Part shown: piece after piece, positions 9,231-17,817 of the stretch | Layout: every line of letters starts with the position of its first letter | Position numbering within the stretch: position 1 is the first letter of the stretch | NCBI RefSeq assembly: GCF_027594825.1 | Contig: NZ_CP088930.1 | Location: 1,983,019 to 2,047,018, forward strand | Length of the DNA: 64,000 nucleotides | Source of the DNA: Serratia liquefaciens | GTDB taxonomy: Bacteria; Pseudomonadota; Gammaproteobacteria; Enterobacterales; Enterobacteriaceae | Direction of reading: 5' to 3' | Notes under the pieces: model-generated | Database searches by the model: none | Seen by the model: only the letters and a program-made list of their open reading frames with translations | What the model was told of the DNA's origin: nothing | Made by a program: the position numbers and the translations under genes

Positions 9231-9260
9231 CGGGCGGCAATACAAACGATTGCCCGCCCG
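9231..9260 (-). terminator. Strong GC-rich hairpin upstream of serA (attenuator or read-through terminator)
   Basis: CGGGCGGCAAT pairs with ATTGCCCGCCCG around a 7-base loop with one bulged base. On the minus strand it is followed by CGTTATTTTTGTT, a T-rich tail. It may end read-through from rpiA or lie in the serA leader; which depends on the serA transcription start. Confidence 0.5.
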
Positions 9261-9443
9261 TCAGTACAAGGCTCAGCGATGTTGGCGGTTTCTGGCAGAA
9301 AATGCCAAAGGGAAAGAAATAGACAGAAGCTTTGTGGAGCTAACGCTGACAATGTGACATATGTCACCAAATTTGGCGCTTTAAAGAAAAGATATTTTAG
9401 CCAGTGAATTATGCGGTTCGCTGGGATCCAAGACCGTATCCCA

Positions 9444-9467
9444 GAGGGGCGCCATGGCGACGCCCCT
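9444..9467 (-). terminator. Possible transcription end of rpiA
   Basis: The inverted repeat AGGGGCG / CGCCCCT with a short loop lies 15 bases past the rpiA stop codon. There is no T-run after it, so this is a weak call. Confidence 0.35.
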
Positions 9468-9481
9468 GCTAACACATTCGG

Positions 9482-10138
9482 TTATTCGACGACTTTCACA
9501 CCTTCAGGCGTGCCGACCAACGCCACATCGGCGCCTCGGTTGGCGAACAACCCCACGGTCACCACGCCGGCGATACCGTTGATTTTGTTTTCCAGCGCGA
9601 TGGCGTCGACGATGCTCAGGTTGTGCACATCGAGGATCACGTTGCCGTTATCGGTCAGCACATTCTGGCGGTACTCCGGCAGTCCGCCCAGCTTCACCAA
9701 CTCACGCGCCACATAGGAACGCGCCATCGGGATCACTTCGACCGGCAACGGGAACTTGCCCAGCACATCGACCTGCTTGCTGGCATCGACGATGCAGATA
9801 AACTTGCGCGCGATGGCGGCAATGATTTTTTCGCGTGTCAACGCGGCACCGCCGCCTTTGATCATCTGCATCTGGCGGTTGATTTCATCCGCGCCATCGA
9901 CATAAATATCCAGCGAATCCACTTCATTGCTGTCGAACACGTGGATGCCGAGGCTTTTCAGCTTGGCGGTGGAGGCGTCGGAGCTGGACACCGCCCCTTC
10001 GATCTGGTGCTTGATTGAGCCAAGCGCATCAATAAAGTGGGCTGCGGTGGAGCCGGTACCTACCCCAACGATGGTGCCAGGGGTTACGTAATCCAGCGCG
10101 GCCCAGCCAACCGCTTTTTTCAGTTCATCCTGCGTCAT
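9482..10138 (-). CDS. rpiA: Ribose-5-phosphate isomerase A
   Basis: RpiA interconverts ribose 5-phosphate and ribulose 5-phosphate in the non-oxidative pentose phosphate pathway. The product has 218 residues (E. coli 219), with the phosphate-binding [15 protein letters not shown], the catalytic YVDGADEIN segment and [14 protein letters not shown]. The start at 10136-10138 ([15 protein letters not shown]) matches the family; the open frame continues 21 codons upstream without conserved residues. It is divergent from argP, as in E. coli. Confidence 0.97.
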   Translation of the reverse strand: MTQDELKKAVGWAALDYVTPGTIVGVGTGSTAAHFIDALGSIKHQIEGAVSSSDASTAKLKSLGIHVFDSNEVDSLDIYVDGADEINRQMQMIKGGGAALTREKIIAAIARKFICIVDASKQVDVLGKFPLPVEVIPMARSYVARELVKLGGLPEYRQNVLTDNGNVILDVHNLSIVDAIALENKINGIAGVVTVGLFANRGADVALVGTPEGVKVVE

Positions 10139-10340
10139 AATATGTCCATTGCCTCTGTACGAAAACGTGTGCGTATTATAGGGTAAATCGCTATTTTTCA
10201 CTCAGGCAGGATCACACTTCTTCACCCTAAGCCGCATTTTTAGGCGCGTCGCGGTAAAGTCGCGCGGTGATTTTCCACCTGTAAAACACCTCAGATGTGG
10301 CATAGTGCCTGTATCTATTACTGTAAGGGATATCTTTCCG

Positions 10341-11234
10341 ATGAAACGCCCAGACTATCGAACGCTGCAAGCGCTGGACGCGGTGATCCGTGAGCGCGGC
10401 TTTGAGCGCGCCGCGCAAAAGCTTTGCATCACCCAATCGGCAGTATCCCAGCGCATCAAGCAGTTGGAAAACCTGTTCGGCCAACCGCTGCTGGTGCGCA
10501 CCGTACCGCCGCGCCCGACCGAGCAGGGTCAAAAATTGCTGGCGCTGCTGCACCAGGTTGAGTTGCTGGAAGAAGAGTGGCTGGGCAACGACACCGGTAT
10601 CGACACGCCGTTGCTGCTGTCGCTGGCGGTCAACGCCGACAGCCTGGCCACCTGGCTGCTGCCGGCGCTAAAACCGGTACTGACGGACTCCCCTATCCGC
10701 CTGAACCTGCAGGTGGAAGACGAAACCCGTACCCAGGAACGCCTGCGTCGCGGTGAAGTGGTAGGCGCGGTGAGTATCCAACCGCAGCCGCTGCCGAGCT
10801 GCCTGGTCGACCGGTTGGGCGCGCTGGACTATCTGTTTGTCGCCTCGAAAGGTTTTGCCGAGCGCTACTTCCCGAACGGCGTCACACGTTCTGCGCTGCT
10901 GAAAGCGCCGGCGGTGGCGTTCGACCATCTCGATGACATGCACCAGGCTTTCCTGCAGCAGAACTTTGATCTGTCGCCGGGCAGCGTTCCCTGCCATATC
11001 GTGAACTCATCGGAAGCCTTCGTGCAGTTGGCTCGTCAGGGCACCACCTGCTGTATGATCCCGCATCTGCAGATTGAGAGAGAGTTGGAATCGGGCGAGC
11101 TTATCGACCTGACACCGGGTCTGTTCCAGCGCCGCATGCTGTTCTGGCACCGCTTCGCGCCGGAAAGCCGCATGATGCGTAAAGTGACCGATGCCCTGCT
11201 GGAGCACGGTCGCCAGGTTCTGCGTCAGGATTAA
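10341..11234 (+). CDS. argP: LysR-type regulator ArgP (IciA)
   Basis: ArgP senses arginine and lysine and activates argO, which lies 1 kb away here as in E. coli. The 297-residue product equals E. coli ArgP in length. An N-terminal winged helix-turn-helix (about residues 5-65, with [15 protein letters not shown] as the recognition region) is followed by the effector-binding domain. The ATG at 10341 is used because AAGGGA precedes it by 10 bases and homologues start [10 protein letters not shown] strong terminator follows the stop. Confidence 0.95.
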   Translation: MKRPDYRTLQALDAVIRERGFERAAQKLCITQSAVSQRIKQLENLFGQPLLVRTVPPRPTEQGQKLLALLHQVELLEEEWLGNDTGIDTPLLLSLAVNADSLATWLLPALKPVLTDSPIRLNLQVEDETRTQERLRRGEVVGAVSIQPQPLPSCLVDRLGALDYLFVASKGFAERYFPNGVTRSALLKAPAVAFDHLDDMHQAFLQQNFDLSPGSVPCHIVNSSEAFVQLARQGTTCCMIPHLQIERELESGELIDLTPGLFQRRMLFWHRFAPESRMMRKVTDALLEHGRQVLRQD

Positions 11235-11240
11235 AAGGGG

Positions 11241-11268
11241 AAAAGGTTCGCCGCGGCGAACCTTTTTT
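11241..11268 (+). terminator. Rho-independent terminator of argP
   Basis: The inverted repeat AAAGGTTCGC / GCGAACCTTT is followed by a T-run and starts 6 bases after the argP stop. The A-run on the left side would let it also serve the convergent yggE transcript. Confidence 0.85.
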
Positions 11269-11285
11269 ACTGAATACGGCCTGTG

Positions 11286-12017
11286 TTACTGCGCCGCGTT
11301 GCGCTGCAGCTCGAACACCACATCAACCTGATCGTCAAAGTGAATGCTCTGCTGTTCGTAGGTTTGCGCCACGTCGCTTTCCGCAGCGGCTCCCGCCGAT
11401 TTGTACATGCGCGCTACCGGCATTGGCTGATAGTTGGCAACATGATAACGAATGCTGTAAACCGGCCCCAGTTTCGCGTTAAAGCCTTTCGCCAGTGAAG
11501 CCGCCTGCTGCGTGGCGTTCTCGATGGCTTTCTGACGCGCCTGTTCGCGGTAAACATCCGGTTTGGCTACGCCAAGCTCAACGGCGCGGATCTCGTTGAG
11601 GCCGGACTTCAACGCCCCGTCCAGCAGTTCGTTCAACTTATCCAACTGACGCAGCGTAACCTGTACCTGGCGTACGGCACGGTAGCCTTTCAGCACCGAC
11701 TCACCGGTTTTCAGGTAATCGTATTCCGGTTGAGTGCGCAGGTTAGCCGCGCTGATGTCTTTCTTCTCGATATTGTTTTTCTGCAGGAAATCAAAATATT
11801 GCGCTACGCGCTCATCAACCTGCTTCTTCGCCTGCGCAGCGTCTTTAGAAGAGACGCTGACCTCGATCGCCAGGGTGGCGATATCTGGAGTGGCATCAAC
11901 GCTTGATGTGCCAGAAGTCACCACGTGCGGCCCTTCCGGCACTTCCGCCGCTTGCAGCGCCAGCGGTAACGTCCCTAATCCAATCATTGCGGCCATAGCC
12001 AATGCTTTAAGCTTCAC
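11286..12017 (-). CDS. yggE: SIMPL-domain periplasmic protein YggE
   Basis: YggE is a periplasmic SIMPL (DUF541) protein; the E. coli protein is linked to protection from oxidative stress, but the biochemical role is not settled. The 243-residue product (E. coli 246) begins with a signal peptide (positively charged MKLK, hydrophobic core to about residue 20, likely cleavage near ALQA). The SIMPL domain contains VTSGTSSVDATPDIATL, ISAANLRTQPEYDY and LGPVYSIRYHVANYQP. It lies in the usual position between argP and argO. Confidence 0.92.
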   Translation of the reverse strand: MKLKALAMAAMIGLGTLPLALQAAEVPEGPHVVTSGTSSVDATPDIATLAIEVSVSSKDAAQAKKQVDERVAQYFDFLQKNNIEKKDISAANLRTQPEYDYLKTGESVLKGYRAVRQVQVTLRQLDKLNELLDGALKSGLNEIRAVELGVAKPDVYREQARQKAIENATQQAASLAKGFNAKLGPVYSIRYHVANYQPMPVARMYKSAGAAAESDVAQTYEQQSIHFDDQVDVVFELQRNAAQ

Positions 12018-12139
12018 AGAGTCTCCTTGATGACAGGCTGTAACTGATTACCGACCTTTCTCGACTGAAAACGGCCGGTTCCTTGGCATCAAACGTAGCA
12101 TATCGCACGGGCTTTTGAATTCGGATTAGTGACAAATTC

Positions 12140-12757
12140 TTATAAACTTGCGCCCTGCCAGGCCAACTGCAATGCAATGCCCCACATCACCACGCCGACC
12201 AGCGTATTGATGACGCGCTGCGCCATTTGGGTGTTCAACCAGGGGGCCAGCCAGGAAGCCAACAGCGCCAACGCGAAGAACCAAAGAATGGAGGCGCTCA
12301 CCGCTCCCAGCGCAAACCAGGAGCGAACGTCCGGCGCCAACTGGCCACCCAGGCTGCCCAGCACCACAAAAGTATCGAGATAAACGTGCGGATTGAGCCA
12401 GGTTACCGCCAGCATGGTCACCACCAGCCGCCAGCGGCTCTGCTTCAGCGCCTCGGCCGTTGCCAGCGCCAATTGCCGGCTGAACGCGGTGCGAAACGCC
12501 CCCCAGCCGTACCACAACAGAAAGGCGACGCCGCCCCAGGTGACCAAAGCCAGCAGCAACGGCGAACGACTCAACAACGCGCTTCCACCGAAAATCCCCG
12601 CGCAAATCAACACGACATCGCTCAATGCGCACAGTGAGGCGACCATCAGATGATACTGACGGCGGATGCCTTGGTTCATGACAAAAACATTTTGCGGGCC
12701 CAGCGGCAGGATCATCGCGGCGCTCAGGGCAAAGCCCTGCAGAAAGACAGCTAGCAT
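12140..12757 (-). CDS. argO: Arginine exporter ArgO
   Basis: ArgO belongs to the LysE/ArgO family of inner-membrane exporters and removes excess arginine and canavanine. The product has 205 residues with about six membrane segments and the family signature [20 protein letters not shown] near the N terminus; [19 protein letters not shown] in the middle matches E. coli closely. The ATG at 12755-12757 (MLAVFLQGF) follows AGGA by 5 bases; the GTG four codons upstream is part of that ribosome site. Expression is expected to depend on ArgP. Confidence 0.94.
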   Translation of the reverse strand: MLAVFLQGFALSAAMILPLGPQNVFVMNQGIRRQYHLMVASLCALSDVVLICAGIFGGSALLSRSPLLLALVTWGGVAFLLWYGWGAFRTAFSRQLALATAEALKQSRWRLVVTMLAVTWLNPHVYLDTFVVLGSLGGQLAPDVRSWFALGAVSASILWFFALALLASWLAPWLNTQMAQRVINTLVGVVMWGIALQLAWQGASL

Positions 12758-12879
12758 GGTATTCCTCACAGAAAGAGTGCGCCGGTCAGCGGCGCGTGTC
12801 GGTCAACACGCGCATCATAGGAGGAAAAAATTATTAGGTGAAATTGATATTTCTAATCAACTATCAGCAATGCTAATAA

Positions 12880-13698
12880 TCAGGCGGGAAGAACAAAACC
12901 CAGCTCCTGAGAAATGCGCTGCGCGGTCGCCAGCACCGGCTTAATCAGCGCTTTGACGCCGATTTGTTGCAGTTTGGCGGTCGGCAACGATACCGATACC
13001 GCGTAGGGTACCCGCTGCTGAATATCAAATACCGGCGCCGCTACGCAGGACACCCCCAGCTCATTCTCTTCACGATCCATTGCCATGCCGCGCTGGCGAA
13101 TATCGGCCAGTTCCTCATACATCTTGGGCAATTCGGTAATGGTATTGCGCGTCAGCGTCTGGATTTCATGCTGATGTGTCTGCCAGTAGCGATCGGGGTA
13201 ATCGCTGTTGCCATAGGCCATAAAAATCTTGCCCATCGCCGAGCAGTACAGTGGCATATGCTGGCCGATATAGGCACGGGTGCGCATCATGCCGGTCGTG
13301 GGTTCCAGCTTGTAGATCAAAATGACGTGGTCGTCTTCGCGGCTGGAGAAATTCACCGTCTCCCCGACCTCAAGATTGAGCTGCTCCAGATGCGGTGCGG
13401 CAACGTGAATGATATTCAACGAGGAAAGCGCTTTCTGCCCGACAGAAATGAACTTGGTGGTCAGGCGATAGCTGCCGGGCGACGGCGCCTGAGTCACGTA
13501 ACCGCTGGTATGCAAACCCTGCAGCAGGCGATGGACGGTGCTTTTGTTCATGCCGGCCAGTTCAGACAGATGGGCCAGCGGGCAACCGTTAGGGTAGTTG
13601 CTCAGGATCTCAATCAGTTGCAAACCGCGGAACAGGCTTTGGCTGCCCAGGGGTTTATCTTTCTTGTCATCTTTTTCGTCGACAGCTTTCAGGCTCAT
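12880..13698 (-). CDS. yiaJ: IclR-family regulator of the yia (diketogulonate) cluster
   Basis: In E. coli YiaJ (PlaR) represses the yiaKLMNO-lyxK-sgbHUE operon. This 272-residue protein has a charged N-terminal stretch, then an IclR winged helix (about residues 20-80, with LAGMNKSTVHRLLQGL) and a C-terminal effector-binding GAF-like domain (LIYKLEPTTGMMRTRAYIGQ, DREENELGVSCVAAPVFDI). The similarity to E. coli YiaJ is strong across the whole length. It is divergent from the ABC importer operon and separated from it by a 362-base control region that holds a putative operator. The start is by homology, with GGAG ten bases upstream. Confidence 0.9.
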   Translation of the reverse strand: MSLKAVDEKDDKKDKPLGSQSLFRGLQLIEILSNYPNGCPLAHLSELAGMNKSTVHRLLQGLHTSGYVTQAPSPGSYRLTTKFISVGQKALSSLNIIHVAAPHLEQLNLEVGETVNFSSREDDHVILIYKLEPTTGMMRTRAYIGQHMPLYCSAMGKIFMAYGNSDYPDRYWQTHQHEIQTLTRNTITELPKMYEELADIRQRGMAMDREENELGVSCVAAPVFDIQQRVPYAVSVSLPTAKLQQIGVKALIKPVLATAQRISQELGFVLPA

Positions 13699-13935
13699 AA
13701 CGCAATTTCTCCAGTGTCGAACCGCCGACCAACGCCACCGCGTGGCAAACGGCCCCTTTGCCGGGAATGTTACCCCAAGGCCCGCATCAGGTGAAGACGG
13801 AACGCCGTTTCATTGTCAGCAGCAGGTTAAAATTGCGCAACATTCTGCTAACTCTCGAAGTGAGTTGTGCGTCACAATTCCGCAAAGACATAAATAACCG
13901 ATTGTTTTAAAACAAAAATTAAAACGCCTTCGGCT

Positions 13936-13964
13936 TTGCTTTAGATCGGTGTTCGGCATATTAT
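13936..13964 (+). promoter_or_regulatory. Putative sigma-70 promoter of the ABC importer operon
   Basis: TTGCTT at 13936-13941 and TATTAT at 13959-13964 are separated by 17 bases. The start site would fall inside the operator-like element at 13968-13997, a layout repeated at the yiaK promoter. Confidence 0.6.
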
Positions 13965-13967
13965 TTT

Positions 13968-13997
13968 TGAAATTGAATTTCGCATATTGAAATTTAA
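13968..13997. promoter_or_regulatory. Putative YiaJ operator, copy 1
   Basis: A 30-bp element with three alternating half sites: GAAATT, AATTTC, GAAATT. The first two form the perfect 13-bp palindrome GAAATTGAATTTC, and the second and third face each other across 7 bases. A near-identical element (27 of 30 positions by my count) lies before yiaK at 18864-18893. It is assigned to YiaJ because that is the only regulator in the block; binding is inferred. Confidence 0.7.
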
Positions 13998-14060
13998 CGG
14001 CGATATAAACACCAGAAAGCATCAATCCGATTGCGTATTTCACTACCAGGGGCGCATCAC

Positions 14061-15614
14061 ATGACACCAGATAATGCGGAACAACCCATTCTTACCCTCA
14101 GCCATATCGTTAAGCGCTTTGGCGGCAACGTCGCGGTGAACGACGTCAGCCTGCAGGTGATGCCGGGCGAAGTCCTGGCCCTGCTGGGCGAAAATGGCGC
14201 AGGCAAATCGACGCTGATCAAAGTGCTGGCCGGGGTGTATCCGCGCGACGGCGGCGACATTCAGTTCCAGGGCACCAGCATAGCCTCCGCCGCGGCGATA
14301 AAAAGTGACAGTCGCCAGCCTATTGCCTTTATTCATCAGGATCTCGGGCTGATCGAATGGATGACGGTAGCGGAAAACATGGCGCTGGTGATGGGATTCC
14401 CGCGCCGCTTCGGCCTGATCGACTGGCGAGCCATCCGCCGCCGCGCCGCTCAGGCGCTGCAGGATGTCGGCATCGCGCTGGATCCCGACGCCAGGGTGTT
14501 CGAACTGTCGCGCACCGAGAAATCGCTGTTGGCGATCGCCCGGGCGGTGGCCGTTAACGCCGAACTGCTGGTGTTGGATGAGCCCACCGCCTCGCTGCCC
14601 GCCAACGATGTGCGTCATCTGTTTGCCGTCATTAACCGGCTGCGCGACAAAAAGGTCGGCATGATTTACGTCACCCACCGGCTGGATGAAGTGATCGAGA
14701 TTGCCGACCGGGTATGCGTCATGCGCGACGGCCGCTATGTGGCGGGCGGCAATACCGCCGACTATTCGCTGCGCGATCTGGTGCAGATGATCGTCGGTGA
14801 AGCAATAGCGGGCGATCAGCGCGAGCCCCTGCCGGAAAACCAGCCGCCGGTGCTGCAGCTCAACCATGTGGTGGTGGGCGATATCGGCCCGGTCAGCTTT
14901 AGCCTGCAACCTGGTGAAATGCTGGCGCTGGCTGGCCTGCGCGGCGCCGGACAGGAGGAGATCGGCCGCTTGCTGTTCGGCCTGCGTCACGCCGATGAAG
15001 GCAAAATCCGCTTTCGTGACCAACCCTATAGCGCCGATAGCCCGCAACATGCCATGGCCTGCGGCGTCTCGCTGGTGGCAGGCGACCGCACCGGTGAAAG
15101 CCTGGTGATGTCGATGAGCGTGCGTGAAAATCTGTTTATCAACCCCTGTGCCAGTGGCCACAAACTGCTGTCCCGCTACAGCCGCCGGGCTGAAATTGGC
15201 GCCAGTTGGTGGAAGGTACAGTTGTTCGACGTACGGCCCAAAGACGTCAATATCGATATCAGCGCCCTGTCCGGTGGCAATCAGCAAAAGGTGGTGATGG
15301 CGCGCTGGATGCACCTGGGCGCCCCGCTGCTGATTTTGGAAGATCCCACCGCCGGCGTAGACGTAGGAGCACGGGCGGAAATCTACCATCTGTTGAATAA
15401 ATCCCTGGCGGAGGGCGTGGCGGTATTGGTGATCTCCAATGACTTTGAAGAGATCGCCCATATCTGCAACCGCGCTCTGGTATTCAACCGGGGAAAAGTG
15501 GTCGGCGAGCTGAAAAACCAGCAGGTGTCATTCGCCAATTTATTGGAACTGGCCTCCGCCAGCTCCGGGGAAACCCTCACGGCAACGTTAGAATCTGAGG
15601 TAGGCCATGTCTAA
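14061..15614 (+). CDS. Sugar ABC transporter ATP-binding protein (RbsA/MglA type)
   Basis: This is the tandem ATPase of a carbohydrate-uptake (CUT2) importer. The 517-residue product holds two nucleotide-binding domains. The first has Walker A GENGAGKST (about residue 39), a diverged signature LSRTEKSLLAIARA and Walker B LLVLDEPTAS. The second has the degenerate Walker A typical of this family (GLRGAGQEE), signature LSGGNQQKVVMARW and ILEDPTAGVDVGAR. The start at 14061 (MTPDNAEQPIL) follows AGGGG; the frame is open 10 codons further. It overlaps the permease gene by 8 bases. The substrate is not set by sequence; context suggests ascorbate, dehydroascorbate or diketogulonate. Confidence 0.88.
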   Translation: MTPDNAEQPILTLSHIVKRFGGNVAVNDVSLQVMPGEVLALLGENGAGKSTLIKVLAGVYPRDGGDIQFQGTSIASAAAIKSDSRQPIAFIHQDLGLIEWMTVAENMALVMGFPRRFGLIDWRAIRRRAAQALQDVGIALDPDARVFELSRTEKSLLAIARAVAVNAELLVLDEPTASLPANDVRHLFAVINRLRDKKVGMIYVTHRLDEVIEIADRVCVMRDGRYVAGGNTADYSLRDLVQMIVGEAIAGDQREPLPENQPPVLQLNHVVVGDIGPVSFSLQPGEMLALAGLRGAGQEEIGRLLFGLRHADEGKIRFRDQPYSADSPQHAMACGVSLVAGDRTGESLVMSMSVRENLFINPCASGHKLLSRYSRRAEIGASWWKVQLFDVRPKDVNIDISALSGGNQQKVVMARWMHLGAPLLILEDPTAGVDVGARAEIYHLLNKSLAEGVAVLVISNDFEEIAHICNRALVFNRGKVVGELKNQQVSFANLLELASASSGETLTATLESEVGHV

Positions 15615-16689
15615 AACATCTGTTAAATCAACGGCACTGGAGCAAAGAGTCAGCCTGTCGCAGGACGGCGCCGGCCCCTGGCTGATGCAGGTTCTCACCC
15701 GCTACGGCCTGCTGCTGCTGTGCGTTGCGCTGGTGGTGCTGTTTTCGCTGATCGCACCGTCCTTCGCGTCCATGCTGACGCTGCAGGCGATCCTTTCCAG
15801 CAAAGCCAAGATTGCGCTGCTGGCACTGGCGGCAACCATCCCAATGATCGTCGGCAAAATTGACCTTAACGTCGGTTTCGGCATCGTGCTGTGGCATATC
15901 CTGGCCATCACCCTGCAGGTGGAATACGGCTTTTCGTGGCAGATGGCGGTGCTGGCGGTACTGGCCCTTTCCGCGCTGTACGGCCTGTTGAACGGCATTC
16001 TGGTGGCACTGGCGGACATCGACAGCTTCGTCGCCACGCTCGGATCCGGCACCGTGCTGTATGCCATTGCGCTGTGGCACTCCGGCGGGCGGCAGATCGT
16101 CGGCGATCTGCCGGACGCTTTCATCGCCCTGCACCATACCGAGATCGGCGGGATCCCGATCGTCGCATTCTATGTGCTGATCGTTGCCGTGGTGCTGTGG
16201 TTAATCACCGAACATACCCCGCTTGGCCGCTGCATGTACGCCGTGGGCGGCAATCCGGCGGCGGCACGGCTGAACGGCATCTCGGTCAATCGCTTCACCA
16301 TTGGCGCCTTTATCGCCTCCAGCGTGCTGACCGGCTTCAGTGGCGTACTGATCGCCGCCGAACAGGGCGTGGGTCAGGCCAGCGTCGGCATGGACTACCT
16401 GCTGCCGGCGCTGGTCGGCGCCTTCCTCGGCAGCACCACCATTCGCCCGGGCCGGGTTAACGTCTGGGGCACCGTGGTTGGCATTGCCATTCTGGCTATC
16501 GGCATCGCCGGTATCCAACAGTTCGGCGGTGAATTCTGGGTCGAGCCGCTGTTCAACGGCGCGACGCTGTTGCTGTCGATCACCCTGGCCGGCTATGCCC
16601 AACGCCGCCGGTTACTCAATCAAAAAGCGGTACAACGCAGCCCAGCCGCTACGGCTGATAAAAATAACCAAAAAGCGATCAATCCTTAA
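15607..16689 (+). CDS. Sugar ABC transporter permease (RbsC type)
   Basis: This is the membrane subunit of the CUT2-type importer. The 360-residue product has an N-terminal cytoplasmic stretch of about 30 residues and then roughly eight to ten hydrophobic segments. Family features include MIVGKIDLNVGFGIVLWHI, where RbsC proteins have their GxDLSVG motif, and GGNPAAARLNGISVNRF, the loop contacting the ATPase. Its start overlaps the ATPase gene by 8 bases, implying translational coupling. The C-terminal tail is hydrophilic. Confidence 0.88.
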   Translation: MSKTSVKSTALEQRVSLSQDGAGPWLMQVLTRYGLLLLCVALVVLFSLIAPSFASMLTLQAILSSKAKIALLALAATIPMIVGKIDLNVGFGIVLWHILAITLQVEYGFSWQMAVLAVLALSALYGLLNGILVALADIDSFVATLGSGTVLYAIALWHSGGRQIVGDLPDAFIALHHTEIGGIPIVAFYVLIVAVVLWLITEHTPLGRCMYAVGGNPAAARLNGISVNRFTIGAFIASSVLTGFSGVLIAAEQGVGQASVGMDYLLPALVGAFLGSTTIRPGRVNVWGTVVGIAILAIGIAGIQQFGGEFWVEPLFNGATLLLSITLAGYAQRRRLLNQKAVQRSPAATADKNNQKAINP

Positions 16690-16704
16690 CCAGGAGTGCA
16701 CCGA

Positions 16705-17805
16705 ATGAAACGTCTTTGGATATTACCGACTACCCTGCTGCTGGCCGGCGCGGCTTCTCCCGCCTGGGCCGATGCTTATCTGGATCAGGCCACGGCCGCG
16801 GTCGCCAAGGCGACTGCCAGCGTGACTCAGTGGGACGGACCGACCAGCGGGCCGCAGCTGCAAGCCAACAAGAAAATCATCTTTATCGCTTCGGACATGA
16901 AAAACGGCGGTGTACAAGGGGTGCAGGAAGGGCTGAGCGAAGCGGCGAAAGCCGCGGGCTGGAAGCTGGAAACCCTCGACGGCGGTGGCTCGGTGAAAGA
17001 TCAGCTGGCCTCGCTCAATCAGGCCATTGCCCAAAAGCCGGACGGCATAGTGATCGGCGGCTGGAACCCTAACGTCGCCAAGATCCCGCTGAAAAAGGCC
17101 ATTCAACAAGGCATAGTGCTGACGGCCTGGCACGCGGTGCCGGAGCCGGGGCCAATCGCCAAGTACAACGTGTTTTATAACGTCACCTCTGACTCGAACG
17201 AAGTGGCGCGCATTGCCGCCCAATATGCCGTGGTGCAGTCCGGCGGCAAAGCCAGCGTGCTGATCTTCACCGATTCGCTGTACCAAATCGCGCTGGACAA
17301 GGCCAACGTGATGAAAGAGGAGATCGGTAAATGCAGCGGTTGCAAGGTGGTTGAGTTTATCGATACCCCGCTGGCGGACACCGCCAACCGCATGCCCGCC
17401 ATGACCTTCAGCCTGCTGCAGAAATACGGCGATCAGTTCCAGTACGCGCTGGCGATTAACGATTTGTATTTTGACTTTATGGCACCGGCACTGAAAACCG
17501 CCGGTAAGGGCGGTACCCATGCGCCATACAGCATTTCCGCCGGCGACGGCTCGATTTCGGCCTATCAGCGCATTCGTTCCGGCGGCAGCCAGTCCGCCAC
17601 GGTGCCAGAACCGCTCAAGCTGCACGGCTGGCAGCTACTGGATGAGTTCAACCGCGCCTTCGCCAAACAGCCACCTTCCGGCTACGTGACTCCGGCGCAC
17701 CTGGTCACCCGCGACAATATCACCGCCGACGGCGGCGCCAGTAATCTGTATGACCCGCAGAATGATTATCAGGGCCACTACAAAGCCATTTGGGGCGTGA
17801 AGTAA
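16705..17805 (+). CDS. Sugar ABC transporter periplasmic binding protein
   Basis: This is the periplasmic binding protein of the importer (type I fold, RbsB-like). The 366-residue product starts with a clear signal peptide (MKRLW, hydrophobic to about residue 20, likely cleaved after AWA-D). The mature part shows DMKNGGVQGVQEGLSEAA and NQAIAQKPDGIVIGGWNP, typical of sugar-binding family 4/1 proteins. Two cysteines in GKCSGCKV are unusual for this family. The ATG at 16705 is chosen over the GTG at 16696 because AGGAG lies 8 bases before it. The lactonase gene follows after 12 bases. Confidence 0.88.
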   Translation: MKRLWILPTTLLLAGAASPAWADAYLDQATAAVAKATASVTQWDGPTSGPQLQANKKIIFIASDMKNGGVQGVQEGLSEAAKAAGWKLETLDGGGSVKDQLASLNQAIAQKPDGIVIGGWNPNVAKIPLKKAIQQGIVLTAWHAVPEPGPIAKYNVFYNVTSDSNEVARIAAQYAVVQSGGKASVLIFTDSLYQIALDKANVMKEEIGKCSGCKVVEFIDTPLADTANRMPAMTFSLLQKYGDQFQYALAINDLYFDFMAPALKTAGKGGTHAPYSISAGDGSISAYQRIRSGGSQSATVPEPLKLHGWQLLDEFNRAFAKQPPSGYVTPAHLVTRDNITADGGASNLYDPQNDYQGHYKAIWGVK

Positions 17806-17817
17806 GCGGAGGTCAGC

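Larger units (their letters stand above)
9158..9481 (-). promoter_or_regulatory. serA promoter/leader region
   Basis: These 324 bases between serA and rpiA contain no credible gene. They must hold the serA promoter (Lrp-controlled in E. coli). Two hairpins are visible, one at 9231-9260 about 75-105 bases before the serA start and one at 9444-9467 close to the rpiA stop; both are listed separately. Confidence 0.5.
13699..14060. promoter_or_regulatory. Divergent control region between yiaJ and the ABC importer operon
   Basis: The 362 bases carry no gene. The right half is AT-rich and holds a promoter and a 30-bp operator-like element reading toward the importer, both listed separately. The yiaJ promoter should lie in the left half; I could not place it. 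Confidence 0.6.

Noticed and set aside
13699..14060. Short open frame of 83 codons on the minus strand (13816-14067) before the ABC operon
   Set aside because: It spans the AT-rich promoter and operator region and has no conserved features.
14043..15461. Long open frame (472 codons) opposite the sugar ABC ATPase gene
   Set aside because: It mirrors codon bias of the true gene; composition is His/Gln-rich and unlike a folded protein. The plus-strand frame has all ABC motifs.
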